A stretch of DNA of 64,000 nt from Rhodoferax sp. WC2427 (GCF_040822085.1 NZ_CP162006.1:2976001-3040000); one strand, 5' to 3'; positions 15,346 through 23,458 are shown, counted from the stretch's first letter. Numbers and translations: made by a program. The notes: generated from the sequence alone by a model not told the origin.

Positions 15346-15798
15346 ATGGCGATCCAACGAGACACCCCCTACAGCGGCATGAACTTCAGCGTAGACCTGG
15401 GCGATGGCCAGGAAGATGGCACCGGCGCGGGCCTGCTCGAAGTGGTCTTGCCGCACGCCGCCTTGACGGTGCTGAAGTACCGCAACGGCAACGACCGCGA
15501 CAACGCCGTCAAGAAGCTGCAAACCACCACCCAGTACAGCAACCTGGTCCTCAAACGCGGCGCGCTGGGGGCGCTCAACTGGTACAGCTGGTGGAACGCC
15601 ATGCGCAACGGCGAGCAAGGCATCCAGCGCAACATCACCGTGCGGCTGCTCAGCGAAGACCAGGGCAACGTGGTGATGGTCTGGAAGTTTCGCAACGCCC
15701 GGCCGGTGAACTACCACTTCTCGCCCCTCAACGCCCTGGGCACCGAGGCGCTGGTCGAGACGCTGGACCTGGTGGTGGAGCGGATGGAGATGGAGTAG
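15346..15798 (+). CDS. Phage/contractile-injection-system tube protein (gp19/Pvc1-like)
   Basis: 150-aa protein resembling the tail-tube family that includes T4 gp19 and the inner-tube proteins of extracellular contractile injection systems. DTPYSGMNFSVDLG at residues 6-19, VVLPHAALTVLKYRNG, and the later LKRGALGALNWYSWWNA segment (about residues 67-83) give the family pattern of a beta-barrel with an exposed loop. AGGAGG stands nine bases before the ATG. No sheath, baseplate, AAA or capsid gene lies near it, so it is either a stray piece of such a system or has been put to another use. The next gene begins within 70 bp. Confidence 0.7.
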   Translation: MAIQRDTPYSGMNFSVDLGDGQEDGTGAGLLEVVLPHAALTVLKYRNGNDRDNAVKKLQTTTQYSNLVLKRGALGALNWYSWWNAMRNGEQGIQRNITVRLLSEDQGNVVMVWKFRNARPVNYHFSPLNALGTEALVETLDLVVERMEME

Positions 15799-15866
15799 CT
15801 ATCCAGCCCCCTCGCGCGCCCCTCACGGCCTACTTCTACAGCGCCGACACCCTGCGCAGCCGCAGC

Positions 15867-16538
15867 GTGGGCGGCACGGTGCTGCACGGCACGGTGGATG
15901 TGCCCGCGCCCCCGGCCCGGCTGCAGGCCGACTGGGAGCGCGACATCGCCACCCAGCTGGGCCTGGAGCCCGGCGATGTAGACACCCTGCCCTTGGCCCG
16001 CGCCCGCATGCGCTGGCCCGACTACCCGCGCTGCGTGCAGGCGGTGGAGGATTGGCTAGGCACCCTGGGCCTGCCCGGCCTGCTGCCCGGCTGCGACACC
16101 GCCCTCATGGCCTGCCGCGGCGCCCGCTACCACCACGACGGCGCGCAGTACGCCGGTGCTGCCTTTTGCAACCTGTTCCTGAGCGAAGACAAGGGCCTGG
16201 ACGTGCACTTCCCCGGCACCGGCCAGCGCATCCCCCTGGCCCGGGGCACGGTGCTGGTCTTCGACACCGGCCAGCCCCACGCCGTCATTCCGCGCGGCAG
16301 CGGCGGCTTCGACCCCGCCGACTTCCTGCCGGAGCTCGACTGCAGCCAGGTGTTTCTGACCTGGGAGCTGCCCATCACCCACCCCGGCGTGGCGCGCGTG
16401 CTGGGGGTGGAAATGGATACCGACCCGGCCACGGCGCTGGGGCTGGAGGGGGAGCAGGTGTGGTGCGATGGGGTGCCGAGCCGGGTGTATGCGGAAACAG
16501 GACAGTGGTGCAATTTGGACGAACCGCCATGCGCATAA
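15867..16538 (+). CDS. 2OG-Fe(II) oxygenase superfamily protein
   Basis: Iron- and 2-oxoglutarate-dependent dioxygenase fold. Iron ligands are the H-x-D of YHHDGAQYAG and the distal histidine of DTGQPHAVIPR, whose arginine fits the 2OG carboxylate. The frame is open upstream with no ATG, GTG or TTG between the tube gene's stop (15798) and GTG at 15867, so the start given is the first normal codon. Yet the preceding residues (LTAYFYSADTL) look like real protein, so translation may begin near 15801 from a rare codon. The shortest form is 223 aa. It overlaps the next gene by 10 bp. Substrate unknown. Confidence 0.65.
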   Translation: MGGTVLHGTVDVPAPPARLQADWERDIATQLGLEPGDVDTLPLARARMRWPDYPRCVQAVEDWLGTLGLPGLLPGCDTALMACRGARYHHDGAQYAGAAFCNLFLSEDKGLDVHFPGTGQRIPLARGTVLVFDTGQPHAVIPRGSGGFDPADFLPELDCSQVFLTWELPITHPGVARVLGVEMDTDPATALGLEGEQVWCDGVPSRVYAETGQWCNLDEPPCA

Positions 16539-16723
16539 CGATCACCATCGACGACCAGCTCTACGCGCAAGCCATGGCGCTGCTGCCGAGTCCGATACAA
16601 CCGTCGGAGCTGGTGAGCCAGGCGCTTAGGGCGTGGATACGTACTGAAAACACCAAGCACCTGGTTGCCATGGGCGGCCAGGTGCCGAATATGTCGGACA
16701 TTCCCCGCAGGGTACCAAGTTAA
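16529..16723 (+). CDS. Orphan VapB-like antitoxin
   Basis: 64-aa protein beginning MRITITIDDQLYAQAMAL, which is a ribbon-helix-helix DNA-binding start. Its tail, LVAMGGQVPNMSDIPRRVPS, resembles the toxin-binding tail of type II VapB antitoxins. Such antitoxins are normally followed at once by a PIN-domain VapC RNase. Here only 41 bp separate its stop from the end of a converging LysR gene, so no toxin is present. It overlaps the oxygenase gene by 10 bp and is probably co-translated. It could be a remnant or a trans-acting antitoxin. Confidence 0.7.
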   Translation: MRITITIDDQLYAQAMALLPSPIQPSELVSQALRAWIRTENTKHLVAMGGQVPNMSDIPRRVPS

Positions 16724-16764
16724 GGGGCGGTATCGAAGCTGCGGGAAAACATCCCGGTTTCCCC

Positions 16765-17691
16765 TCACACCCCAAAGGCCGCCAACGCAAAATCCCCCCG
16801 CTGCAGTTCCTGCACCAGGTAGTCCACACACACCTTGAGCTTGGCCGAATTGCCCAGCCGCGTGGCCGTGACGGCCCACACATTCGCCTGCTGGTAGTAG
16901 GCGGGCAGCACGCGTTCCATGCTGCCGTCTTGCAGGCGGGCAGCCACGTCCCAGCTCGACAGCAGCACGATGCCGTGGCCGTCCACCGCCCAGTTCTGCA
17001 CCGCGTCGCTGTGGTTGGAGCCCAGGGTGCTAGTAACCTTGACCGACTCCACGCCCTGCGGCCCTTGCAGCCGCCACACGCCGTAGGCCTGGTCGCGGTC
17101 GCGGAACAACAGGCAGTCGTGCTGGGCCAGCTCGGCCAGGGTCTTGGGTGCGCCGCGGCGGGCCAGGTAGGCCGGGGCGGCGCACAGCACGCGCACACTC
17201 TGGGCCACGGGGTGGGCCACCAGATACGGCTCTTGCACGTCGCCCACGCGGATGTCGATGTCGAAACCCTCGCCCAGCACGTCCACCCGGCGGTCTACCA
17301 GCTCCAGCCAGATGTCCAGCGCGGGGTACTGCAGCTTGAGCCGCGCCAGGATGTGCGCCACGTGGTTGCGGCCCAGGCGCAGGCTGGTGCTGATGCGCAG
17401 CGCCCCCGAGGGCGTGGCCCGGGTGCGGCCCACCTCTTGGGTCAGGCTGTCGGCAGTGTCCAGCACCTTGCGGGCCCACAGCAAGGCGGTTTCGCCCTCG
17501 TCGGTAATGGAAACCCGCCGCGTGGTGCGGTGGAACAGCGCCAGCCCCAGCGCCTTTTCCAGCCCGGCCACGCGTTTGCTCACATACGCGGGCGAGATGC
17601 CCAGCTCCACCGCCGCCGCGTTGAAGCTGCTGCGCCGCGCCACGCAGCAGAAGACCCGCAGGTCGATCAATTCCCACTGCGTATTCACCAT
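16765..17691 (-). CDS. LysR-family transcriptional regulator
   Basis: 308 aa. The helix-turn-helix is at about residues 19-40 (RSSFNAAAVELGISPAYVSK), followed by the usual linker (FHRTTRRVSIT). The effector domain has the DVLGEGFDIDIRVGDVQEP pattern of the CrgA/DsdC-like group of LysR proteins. It diverges from the Gfo/Idh/MocA oxidoreductase at 17790, and the 98-bp gap contains a TTCAC/GTGAA inverted repeat, so this regulator probably controls that oxidoreductase and itself. Effector unknown. Confidence 0.9.
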   Translation of the reverse strand: MVNTQWELIDLRVFCCVARRSSFNAAAVELGISPAYVSKRVAGLEKALGLALFHRTTRRVSITDEGETALLWARKVLDTADSLTQEVGRTRATPSGALRISTSLRLGRNHVAHILARLKLQYPALDIWLELVDRRVDVLGEGFDIDIRVGDVQEPYLVAHPVAQSVRVLCAAPAYLARRGAPKTLAELAQHDCLLFRDRDQAYGVWRLQGPQGVESVKVTSTLGSNHSDAVQNWAVDGHGIVLLSSWDVAARLQDGSMERVLPAYYQQANVWAVTATRLGNSAKLKVCVDYLVQELQRGDFALAAFGV

Positions 17692-17697
17692 TGATTG

Positions 17698-17719
17698 TTC
17701 ACCATCAGCTCATTGTGAA
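17698..17719. promoter_or_regulatory. Candidate LysR operator
   Basis: Arms TTCAC and GTGAA are separated by 12 bases in the AT-rich gap between the divergent LysR and Gfo/Idh genes. The spacing is compatible with one LysR half-site pair. Prediction only. Confidence 0.4.
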
Positions 17720-17789
17720 TCAGCTTCAAGGCTAATTACAAATCGATTGCTTATGAATACGATGCCGCACTGCAACCTAAAGAGACAAC

Positions 17790-18833
17790 ATGACCCAGCT
17801 AAATATCGCCGTGGCAGGCGCAGGCATGATTGGCCAGGCGCACATCGCGGTTCTGTCCCAAAGCGACCGCTGCACCCTGTCGGCCATCGTCGACCCGTCC
17901 CCCGCCGCCGTGGCCACCGCCGCGCAGGCGGGGGTGCCGCTGTACCCCTCGCTGGCAGCACTCTTTGCTGCGGGCAAGCCCGACGGCATCGTGCTGGCCA
18001 CGCCCAACCACCTGCACCTGCCGCAGGCGCTGGAATGCATGGCGGCGGGCGTGCCCATGCTGCTGGAAAAGCCCATCGCCGCCACCCTGGCCGAGGGCCT
18101 GCAGCTGCAAAAGGTGGCGGAGGAAACACAAGCCCGCGTGCTCATCGGCCACCACCGCGCCCACAGCCCCATCATGGCCAAGGCCCGGGAAGTGGTGGAC
18201 AGCGGCAAGCTCGGCCAACTGGTCAGCGTGATGGGCAGCGCCCAGTTCTTCAAGCCCGACGGCTACTTTGCCAGCGGCCCCTGGCGCACCCAGCCCGGCG
18301 GTGGCCCCATCCTGATCAACCTGATCCACGAAGTGCACAACCTGCGCATGCTGTGCGGCGACATCAGCGCGGTGCAGGCCTTTGCCAGTAACGCCACGCG
18401 CGGCTTCGCGGTGGAAGACACGGTGGCCATCAACCTGCGCTTTGCCAGCGGCGTGTTGGGCAGCTTCATGCTGAGCGACACCGCCGCCAGCGCCCGCAGC
18501 TGGGAGCAGACCAGCCAGGAGAACCCGGCCTACACCACCTACCCAGACGAAGATTGCTACCTGCTCGCAGGCACCTTCGGCAGCCTGGCCCTGCCCACCA
18601 TGCGCCTCAAAACCTACCCCCGCGCAGAAGACCGCTCGTGGTGGAAAGCGTTTGAGGTGGGCGTGGTCGGCATGGTGCGCGACGACCCGCTCAAGCGCCA
18701 GATGGCGCACTTCGCGGATGTGATCCAAGGCCGGGCCGCGCCGCTGGTGAGCGCGCGCGACGGGGTGCAAAACCTGCGGGTGACCGAGGCCATTGCCCAG
18801 GCAGCGAAGACGGGGCTGGTGGTCTCCATCTAG
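17790..18833 (+). CDS. Gfo/Idh/MocA-family oxidoreductase
   Basis: NAD(P)-dependent dehydrogenase of 347 aa. Rossmann motif IAVAGAGMIGQAHIA (residues 5-19), EKPIAAT at about residue 93 with the catalytic-site lysine, and IGHHRAHSP followed by GGGPILINLIHEVHN (about residue 170). The last of these contains the H-x-x-N type histidine of the active site. The two Gfo/Idh proteins of this window are only distantly alike. It is the only gene driven from the promoter shared with the LysR gene. Substrate is likely a cyclic polyol or a sugar acid but cannot be fixed. Confidence 0.9.
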   Translation: MTQLNIAVAGAGMIGQAHIAVLSQSDRCTLSAIVDPSPAAVATAAQAGVPLYPSLAALFAAGKPDGIVLATPNHLHLPQALECMAAGVPMLLEKPIAATLAEGLQLQKVAEETQARVLIGHHRAHSPIMAKAREVVDSGKLGQLVSVMGSAQFFKPDGYFASGPWRTQPGGGPILINLIHEVHNLRMLCGDISAVQAFASNATRGFAVEDTVAINLRFASGVLGSFMLSDTAASARSWEQTSQENPAYTTYPDEDCYLLAGTFGSLALPTMRLKTYPRAEDRSWWKAFEVGVVGMVRDDPLKRQMAHFADVIQGRAAPLVSARDGVQNLRVTEAIAQAAKTGLVVSI

Positions 18834-18853
18834 CCGGGCCTTGGAACCTGTTG

Positions 18854-19333
18854 TTAAGCGCCGGGCAGCGCCTTGTCCAGCGGCAACTGCATGCTGGACT
18901 TCAGCCAGCCCAGCGTGACCGAGGTACGAAAACGGCGGATGTTGTCGTCGCCCTCGAACAGCCGCCGGGTCAGCGCCTCGTAGTCGGCCATGGAGGCCAC
19001 GGTCACGATCAGCAGGTAGTCGGCCTCGCCGGTGACGCTGTAGCACTGCTGCACCGCAGGCTCGGCGGCGATGCGAGCGCGCAAGGGGGCGGTGCGGTCG
19101 GGCCGTTCGTTCTCGATGTGCACCTCGGTGATGATGGTCAGCGGCAGGCCGACCTTGGCCGCGTCCAGCACCGCCACGTTGGCGCGGATCACGCCGCTGT
19201 CTTGCAACTTGCGGATACGGCGCTGCACCGCCGGGGCCGACAAATGCACCGCCTCGGCAATCGCGCGCTGGGGCACGCTGTTGTCCTTTTGCAGAATTTC
19301 CAGAATCGCAAGGTCAAAGCTGTCAAGGGTCAT
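18854..19333 (-). CDS. Lrp/AsnC-family transcriptional regulator
   Basis: 159-aa amino-acid-responsive regulator. The N-terminal helix-turn-helix (DLAILEILQKDNSVPQRAIA, about residues 7-26, then LSAPAVQRRIRKL) is joined to a C-terminal RAM ligand-binding domain (CYSVTGEADYLLIVTV, about residue 95). ATG at 19333 starts directly before the conserved FDLAIL block. It diverges from an EamA-family exporter at 19428, the standard layout for AsnC-type control of amino-acid export. The 94-bp gap holds a GTTTT/AAAAC inverted pair at 19382-19398. Confidence 0.9.
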   Translation of the reverse strand: MTLDSFDLAILEILQKDNSVPQRAIAEAVHLSAPAVQRRIRKLQDSGVIRANVAVLDAAKVGLPLTIITEVHIENERPDRTAPLRARIAAEPAVQQCYSVTGEADYLLIVTVASMADYEALTRRLFEGDDNIRRFRTSVTLGWLKSSMQLPLDKALPGA

Positions 19334-19427
19334 GGTGGCGGGCTTGGGGATGAAGGTGAGCGAATCTTGCGTTTGCACCCCGTTTTTGCAGCGAAAACCT
19401 GGCGCTCCACAATTTATATTTTCACCC

Positions 19428-20318
19428 ATGGCGACAACACATTTCCAACGGGCAATTCCTTTTTTGGCAGTTCTGGGCGCGGTGACCGCGCTGGGCATCG
19501 GCACCTCCTGGGCAAAACAGCTGTTTCCGCTGGTGGGCGCGCAGGGCACGACGGCCGTGCGCGTGGGGTTTTCGGCGCTGCTGTTGCTGGCGCTGTGGAG
19601 GCCCTGGCGCTGGCATCTGTCGCGTGCCGACGCCATCTCCATCGCCTGCTATGGTGCCACGCTGGGCGCGATGAACCTGATGTTCTACATGTCTTTGCGC
19701 ACGCTGCCGTTTGGCCTGGCCGTGGCGATCGAATTTGCCGGACCACTGACGGTGGCCATCGCTGCGTCCCGCCGCAGGGTGGACTTTGCCTGGCTGGCGC
19801 TGGCCGGTTTCGGCCTGCTCATGCTGCTGCCGCTGGGCCTGGGGGACCGCGAGCTGGACCCGGTGGGCGTGCTGTACGCGCTGGGGGCGGCGGTGCTGTG
19901 GGGCCTGTATATCGTTTATGGCAAGCGCGTGGGCCATCTGCACGCGGGGCATTCGGTGTCGCTGGGCCTGCTGGTGGCGGCCATCGTGGTGGTGCCGGTG
20001 GGCATTGCACACGCCGGTGCCGCACTGCTGTCGCCCACGGTGCTCCTGGTGGGGGTGTGCGTGGCGGCCATCTCCAGCGCCATCCCGATCTCGCTGGAGA
20101 TGGTGGCCATGCAGCGGCTGCCCAAAGAAGCTTTCGGCATCATGATCAGCATGGAGCCCGCAGTGGCCGCGCTGCTGGCCATGGGCCTGCTGGACGAGCA
20201 CCTGGATGCACGACAGTGGCTGGCCATCGCCTGCACCATGGCGGCCTCGATGGGCAGCGCCGCCACCGCGCGGCGGCCGCAGGCTGCGGTACCGCTGGCG
20301 GCCTGCTCTGCGGCCTGA
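19428..20318 (+). CDS. EamA-family transporter (RhtA-like exporter)
   Basis: 296-aa inner-membrane protein with ten hydrophobic helices in two EamA repeats. The first repeat carries GTSWAKQLFPLVGAQGTTAVR and NLMFYMSLRTLPFGLAVAIEF, and the second carries AISSAIPISLEMVAMQRLP with EAFGIMISMEPAVAALLAMG. These stretches match the RhtA branch, which exports threonine and homoserine. The divergent AsnC regulator supports amino-acid efflux. The ATG at 19428 begins just after an AT-rich stretch that may be the promoter (AATTTATATTTT). Confidence 0.87.
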   Translation: MATTHFQRAIPFLAVLGAVTALGIGTSWAKQLFPLVGAQGTTAVRVGFSALLLLALWRPWRWHLSRADAISIACYGATLGAMNLMFYMSLRTLPFGLAVAIEFAGPLTVAIAASRRRVDFAWLALAGFGLLMLLPLGLGDRELDPVGVLYALGAAVLWGLYIVYGKRVGHLHAGHSVSLGLLVAAIVVVPVGIAHAGAALLSPTVLLVGVCVAAISSAIPISLEMVAMQRLPKEAFGIMISMEPAVAALLAMGLLDEHLDARQWLAIACTMAASMGSAATARRPQAAVPLAACSAA

Positions 20319-20327
20319 GGCGGGGAA

Positions 20328-20525
20328 TCAGTCCAGCGGCTTCTCTTCGGTAGGCACCGGCGAGGCCTCGTCGGGCACCTTGGGGGTGTCGGACGCATGG
20401 TGTTCCATGTGGGTCTTTTTGCCGGGCTGTGGCGTCTCGTCGGCACCGGGTGCCACCTCTTCGCCGCGGTGCTTCTTCTCTTGCTGGACTTTCTTGTCGT
20501 GCGCAACATTTCTGGGATCGGTCAT
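20328..20525 (-). CDS. Small hydrophilic protein of unknown function
   Basis: 65 aa, very rich in lysine, glutamate, aspartate and proline. It starts MTDPRNVAHDKKVQQEKKHRG and has no membrane segment or cysteine. It converges on the EamA exporter gene with a nine-base gap. The composition is that of an intrinsically disordered protein. I do not recognise a family with a known role, and the call as a gene rests on a sensible start and distinctive protein-like composition. Confidence 0.5.
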   Translation of the reverse strand: MTDPRNVAHDKKVQQEKKHRGEEVAPGADETPQPGKKTHMEHHASDTPKVPDEASPVPTEEKPLD

Positions 20526-20656
20526 AGGTCTTTCAGTAGTGATGCCTGTATCTTGACCGCAGAATTTTTTACACGGGTAGGACAAGCCGCCGTTGCGCTA
20601 CGGAGCATGGCGCGGATGCAGGCGGCGTATCTTGGTTGGGATGGGTGTGCGCCATA

Positions 20657-21203
20657 GGCATCGCTGGCCGGGTCTCGCCCCGGCGGGCGACTAACTTCTT
20701 TTGCTTCGCCAAAAGAAGTCAGCAAGAAAAGGCGAGCCGAAGTCGTCGCCCGGCTGCGCCGGTACGCTGCGTTGCTCGGCCTGTGCGGGATCCCGCTCGA
20801 ACTCGGCCTGCGGCCTCAAACAATCGCGGGCCCTGATCCGCCCAGCCCTGCGCTACTCGCCGACGCCACACGGCGGGGGGAACCAACAGCCGAACAGCCA
20901 ACCCCAGCCCGGCGCAGCCGGGCTCGCGCCCTAGGCGCGATGGGGCGCTGCGCGCCCCCGATCCCGCTCCCCGGGGTCCCCCTCTGCAATGCGCCGAGGA
21001 GCACAGCTTTGGGCGAATCAGGGCTGGCGTTGTTTGAGCGCCAGCGAGTTTAGCCAGACCCCGCCCAAAGCGCGCACCGCAGGTTCCCCGACGCGGTAGC
21101 GATGGGGCGCTGGCAGTGGGGACGCCTTTCTTTTGGTAACTTTTCTTTTGCGCAAAAGAAAAGTTACTGCGCCGCCGGGCGCATCACCCGGCCAGCAGCG
21201 ACT
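20657..21203. repeat. Large inverted-repeat element, copy B (about 550 bp, non-coding)
   Basis: Occupies much of the 20526-21515 gap. Its right end (TTTCTTTTGCGCAAAAGAAA then GTTACTGCGCCGCCGGGCGC) is nearly identical to that of copy A at 7357-7968, and its left end is the diverged inverted form. Internal blocks such as GGGGTCCCCCTCTGC and GAGGAGCACAGC(TTTGGGC) match copy A in the opposite sense. Open frames in it look accidental. Outside this element the gap holds one dispersed repeat and a short open frame, listed separately. Confidence 0.75.
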
Positions 21204-21258
21204 GTTGCATCCAGTGCTCCACAGGTCACCACAAACCTAGACAGAAAAATCTTAGCGG

Positions 21259-21310
21259 AAAGTGCCTCTAACGCTTATTCCCAGAGCGTGAGAAGCTACT
21301 AAAAGAAGAG
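21259..21310 (-). repeat. Dispersed palindromic repeat, copy 5
   Basis: Read on the minus strand it has AGTAGCTTCTCACGCTC, GGAATAAGCGTTAGAGGCAC. It lies in the gap before the B12 operon end and borders the short open frame at 21303. Confidence 0.7.
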
Positions 21311-21497
21311 CGTTGTCAGCGCCATTTTGGCGCTCAACCTCAATGGCGGTTCTGCCATCGGGCATAGCGAGCCATCAGCGATCATTCACAACCCGAATGC
21401 GCTCAACCCAGTGCCATTTGGCTTCCTACCGGCAGATCACGAATACGCCGCCACTCCAGTTGGCGACGATCTTGTTCTCTCCAAGGTAGCGGGCTAG
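21303..21497 (+). pseudogene. Short open frame, possible gene remnant
   Basis: An uninterrupted 64-codon frame follows an in-frame TAA at the edge of a dispersed repeat and ends in TAG at 21495-21497. It has no ATG; the first possible start is a TTG near its beginning. The product would contain NPVPFGFLPADHEYAATPVG, which looks protein-like, but no family was recognised. It may be the 3' end of a gene cut off by the repeat, or chance. Confidence 0.25.
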
Positions 21498-21515
21498 GTG
21501 GCAGCGATGGCTAAC

Positions 21516-22475
21516 TCAAACGTTCCCCCGCCCCAACGCATCCTGCCCCCCCGGCGCCAGCACCCCCAACCTTACATACCCCCCCAACCCAAACGACGCC
21601 GCATCCCGCAACTTCACCCCCCGCGCCCGCAGCCGCTGCAGCCGCAACGGCACATCCTCCCCCGGCGGCCGGGCGCAGAAGAAGTTCGCTTCGCTGGGCA
21701 CACACTCCCACCCCAGCGTGCGGCACAGGATGAGCTGCCGCGCCTTCCACGCCCGCAAAGTCTCCAGGCTCTGCGCCAACCACGCCTGGGTGGCAGGCTG
21801 GCACCAGGCCTGCAGCATCGCCACGCCGTGCGCGCCCACCGGCCAGGACGGGCACAGGGCCTGTAGCGGCGCGGAGTCCACACCCAGTGGCGCAATCACG
21901 TAGGCGGCGCGGATGCCTGTGAGGCCCAGGGCTTTGTTGGGGGTCCACATGTGCCACACCCGGTCCATCTGCGCGGCGTTCAGGCTGGGCGTGCCTTCCA
22001 GGCGCAGGGGGGCGTAGGCGCAGTCGAGCACCAGGGTCTGGGTGGGCTGCAGGCCGTCTACCAGAGCCGCCAGACCGGGATGCGCCTGCCCCAGCGGGCT
22101 GGACGGCTCGCAGGCCCACAGCAATTGGGCTTGGACCGCATCGGCAGGCACCAAACCCCAGGCCTGCGCCGCCTGTGCGTAGTCGCCATAGTGGTGCTGT
22201 GGCAGGCATACGCCCTGCCCGCGGTGCAGCGCGCTGATGCGGTGGATGAACTCACTGGCGCTGGCCGCCAGCAGCACCCGGGCGGCATCCACGCCATGGA
22301 AGTCGGCCAATTGCGCCCGCAGCGCCGTGTACTGCGGGTCGGGGTAGCGGGTGGCATCGGCTTGTTGCACGGCGGCCAGGGCGTGGAGGCACGGGCCGCA
22401 GGCGTTGCTATTGGTGGAAAAGTCAAACAGCGGCACGCCCAGCGCGTCCGGGCCGCCGTGGAGGCAATCGTTCAT
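21516..22475 (-). CDS. cobC: Threonine-phosphate decarboxylase-like PLP enzyme
   Basis: 319-aa class I/II aminotransferase fold. In B12 synthesis this enzyme makes (R)-1-amino-2-propanol phosphate, the linker to the nucleotide loop; it is called CobC in Pseudomonas and CobD in Salmonella. FDFSTNSNACGP at residues 17-28, RYPDPQYTALR (about 42-52), VLDCAYAPLR (about 172) and the PLP lysine in TPNKALGLTGIR (about residue 200) are in family order. The start overlaps the cbiB stop (ATGA). This junction is built from a dispersed repeat. Last gene of the operon. Confidence 0.85.
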   Translation of the reverse strand: MNDCLHGGPDALGVPLFDFSTNSNACGPCLHALAAVQQADATRYPDPQYTALRAQLADFHGVDAARVLLAASASEFIHRISALHRGQGVCLPQHHYGDYAQAAQAWGLVPADAVQAQLLWACEPSSPLGQAHPGLAALVDGLQPTQTLVLDCAYAPLRLEGTPSLNAAQMDRVWHMWTPNKALGLTGIRAAYVIAPLGVDSAPLQALCPSWPVGAHGVAMLQAWCQPATQAWLAQSLETLRAWKARQLILCRTLGWECVPSEANFFCARPPGEDVPLRLQRLRARGVKLRDAASFGLGGYVRLGVLAPGGQDALGRGNV

Positions 22476-23458
22476 ATTGCTATTAAATAAAGAGCTGCCC
22501 ACGCCATTGGAATAAGCGCTAGCACTGTATTTCTTGCTAAAACTACGGCCCGCTGCGTGTCGGCGACCAGGGGCACGCGGCCCGTGGCGTTCAAGGTGTA
22601 CACGCCCGGTTTTCCCAGGCGCACGCCCAGACACAGGGCCATCGCCGCCATAGGCCAGCCACTGTTGGGGGATGGAGTGAGCTGCGCCTGCTGGCGCAGC
22701 GTGGGAGTGCGGCGCGCCTGCTCCGGCAAGGTTCGCCATGCGTTGCAGCTGGCCACGGCCATCAGCAGCACGGCGGTAATGCGCGCGGGCAGCCAGCTCA
22801 GCACATCGTCGGCCCAGGCAGCCCACTTGCCTGCCCATTCCCACTCTCGGCCATTGCGCATGCCCCGGTAGCCCCACATCGCGTCGGCGGTATTGGCAAA
22901 GCGGTACAGCGCCGCGCCGGGCAGGCCCAGCAGCACAAACCAGAAAATGGGTGCGACGACCGAGTCGTTCAGGTTCTCGGCCAGCGACTCGATGGCGCTC
23001 TCGCGCACCTGGCCCTCGGTGAGCGCAGCCACGTCGCGGCTGACCAGCCAGGCCAGGCGCTGGCGGCCGGCCATCAGCGATTCGCCCAAGGCGGCCTCCA
23101 CTGCCAGCACTTCACTGCGCAACATGGCCCAGGCCAGCAGGGGTTTGAGCAGCAGGCCCAGCAGCAGCGCCGCCAGCAACCCACCGGGCCACGCGCCCAG
23201 GGCCTGGGGGAGCTGCAAGAGGGTTTTCTGCAAAAACCATGCTGCTACATAAACCGTAGCTGCTCCCGCCCACCACATCAGCGCTGCAAGGCCAAAAGAC
23301 TTGTAATCTGGCCCGGTGGTGGGCGAGACAGGTGCCACCCGCCGCCCGGCCCAGCCCAGGTAGTTACCGATCCATACCACCGGGTGCCAGCGCACCGGCG
23401 GCTCGCCCAGCCGCCAGTCGACCAGCAAGGCCAGCACCAATGCGGCTGCCCACAGCAC
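22472..23458 (-). CDS. cbiB: Adenosylcobinamide-phosphate synthase
   Basis: Membrane enzyme (CbiB/CobD) of 328 aa that joins the aminopropanol arm to adenosylcobyric acid. N-terminal DWRLGEPPVRWHPVVWIGNY (residues 14-33) is the family signature. ESLAENLNDSVVAPIFWF (about 165), DAMWGYR with NGREWEWAGKWAAWADD (about 195-215) and SPNSGWPMAAMA (about 270) follow. The start is GTG at 23458. Two dispersed repeats are read in frame: one around residues 55-70 and one that forms the last 20 residues, so the tail (IPMAWAALYLIAI) is not ancestral. Confidence 0.9.
   Translation of the reverse strand: MLWAAALVLALLVDWRLGEPPVRWHPVVWIGNYLGWAGRRVAPVSPTTGPDYKSFGLAALMWWAGAATVYVAAWFLQKTLLQLPQALGAWPGGLLAALLLGLLLKPLLAWAMLRSEVLAVEAALGESLMAGRQRLAWLVSRDVAALTEGQVRESAIESLAENLNDSVVAPIFWFVLLGLPGAALYRFANTADAMWGYRGMRNGREWEWAGKWAAWADDVLSWLPARITAVLLMAVASCNAWRTLPEQARRTPTLRQQAQLTPSPNSGWPMAAMALCLGVRLGKPGVYTLNATGRVPLVADTQRAVVLARNTVLALIPMAWAALYLIAI
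22475..22537 (+). repeat. Dispersed palindromic repeat, copy 6 (cbiB/cobC junction)
   Basis: Reads TATTAAATAAAGAGCTGCCC, then ATTGGAATAAGCGCTAGCAC. On the minus strand it encodes the final residues of CbiB and runs up to the ATGA overlap where cobC starts. Confidence 0.8.
23247..23292 (+). repeat. Dispersed palindromic repeat, degenerate copy 18 (inside cbiB)
   Basis: GTAGCTGCTCCCGCCCA, ACATCAGCGCTGCAAGGCC. Weaker match than the others but with all blocks in order. Read in frame within cbiB as part of a hydrophobic stretch (AALMWWAGAATVYVAA). Confidence 0.5.

Noticed and set aside
15346..16723. Prophage or injection-system remnant
   Set aside because: Only one tube-like gene is present, with no other phage gene, integrase or attachment site nearby; kept only as a solitary gene.
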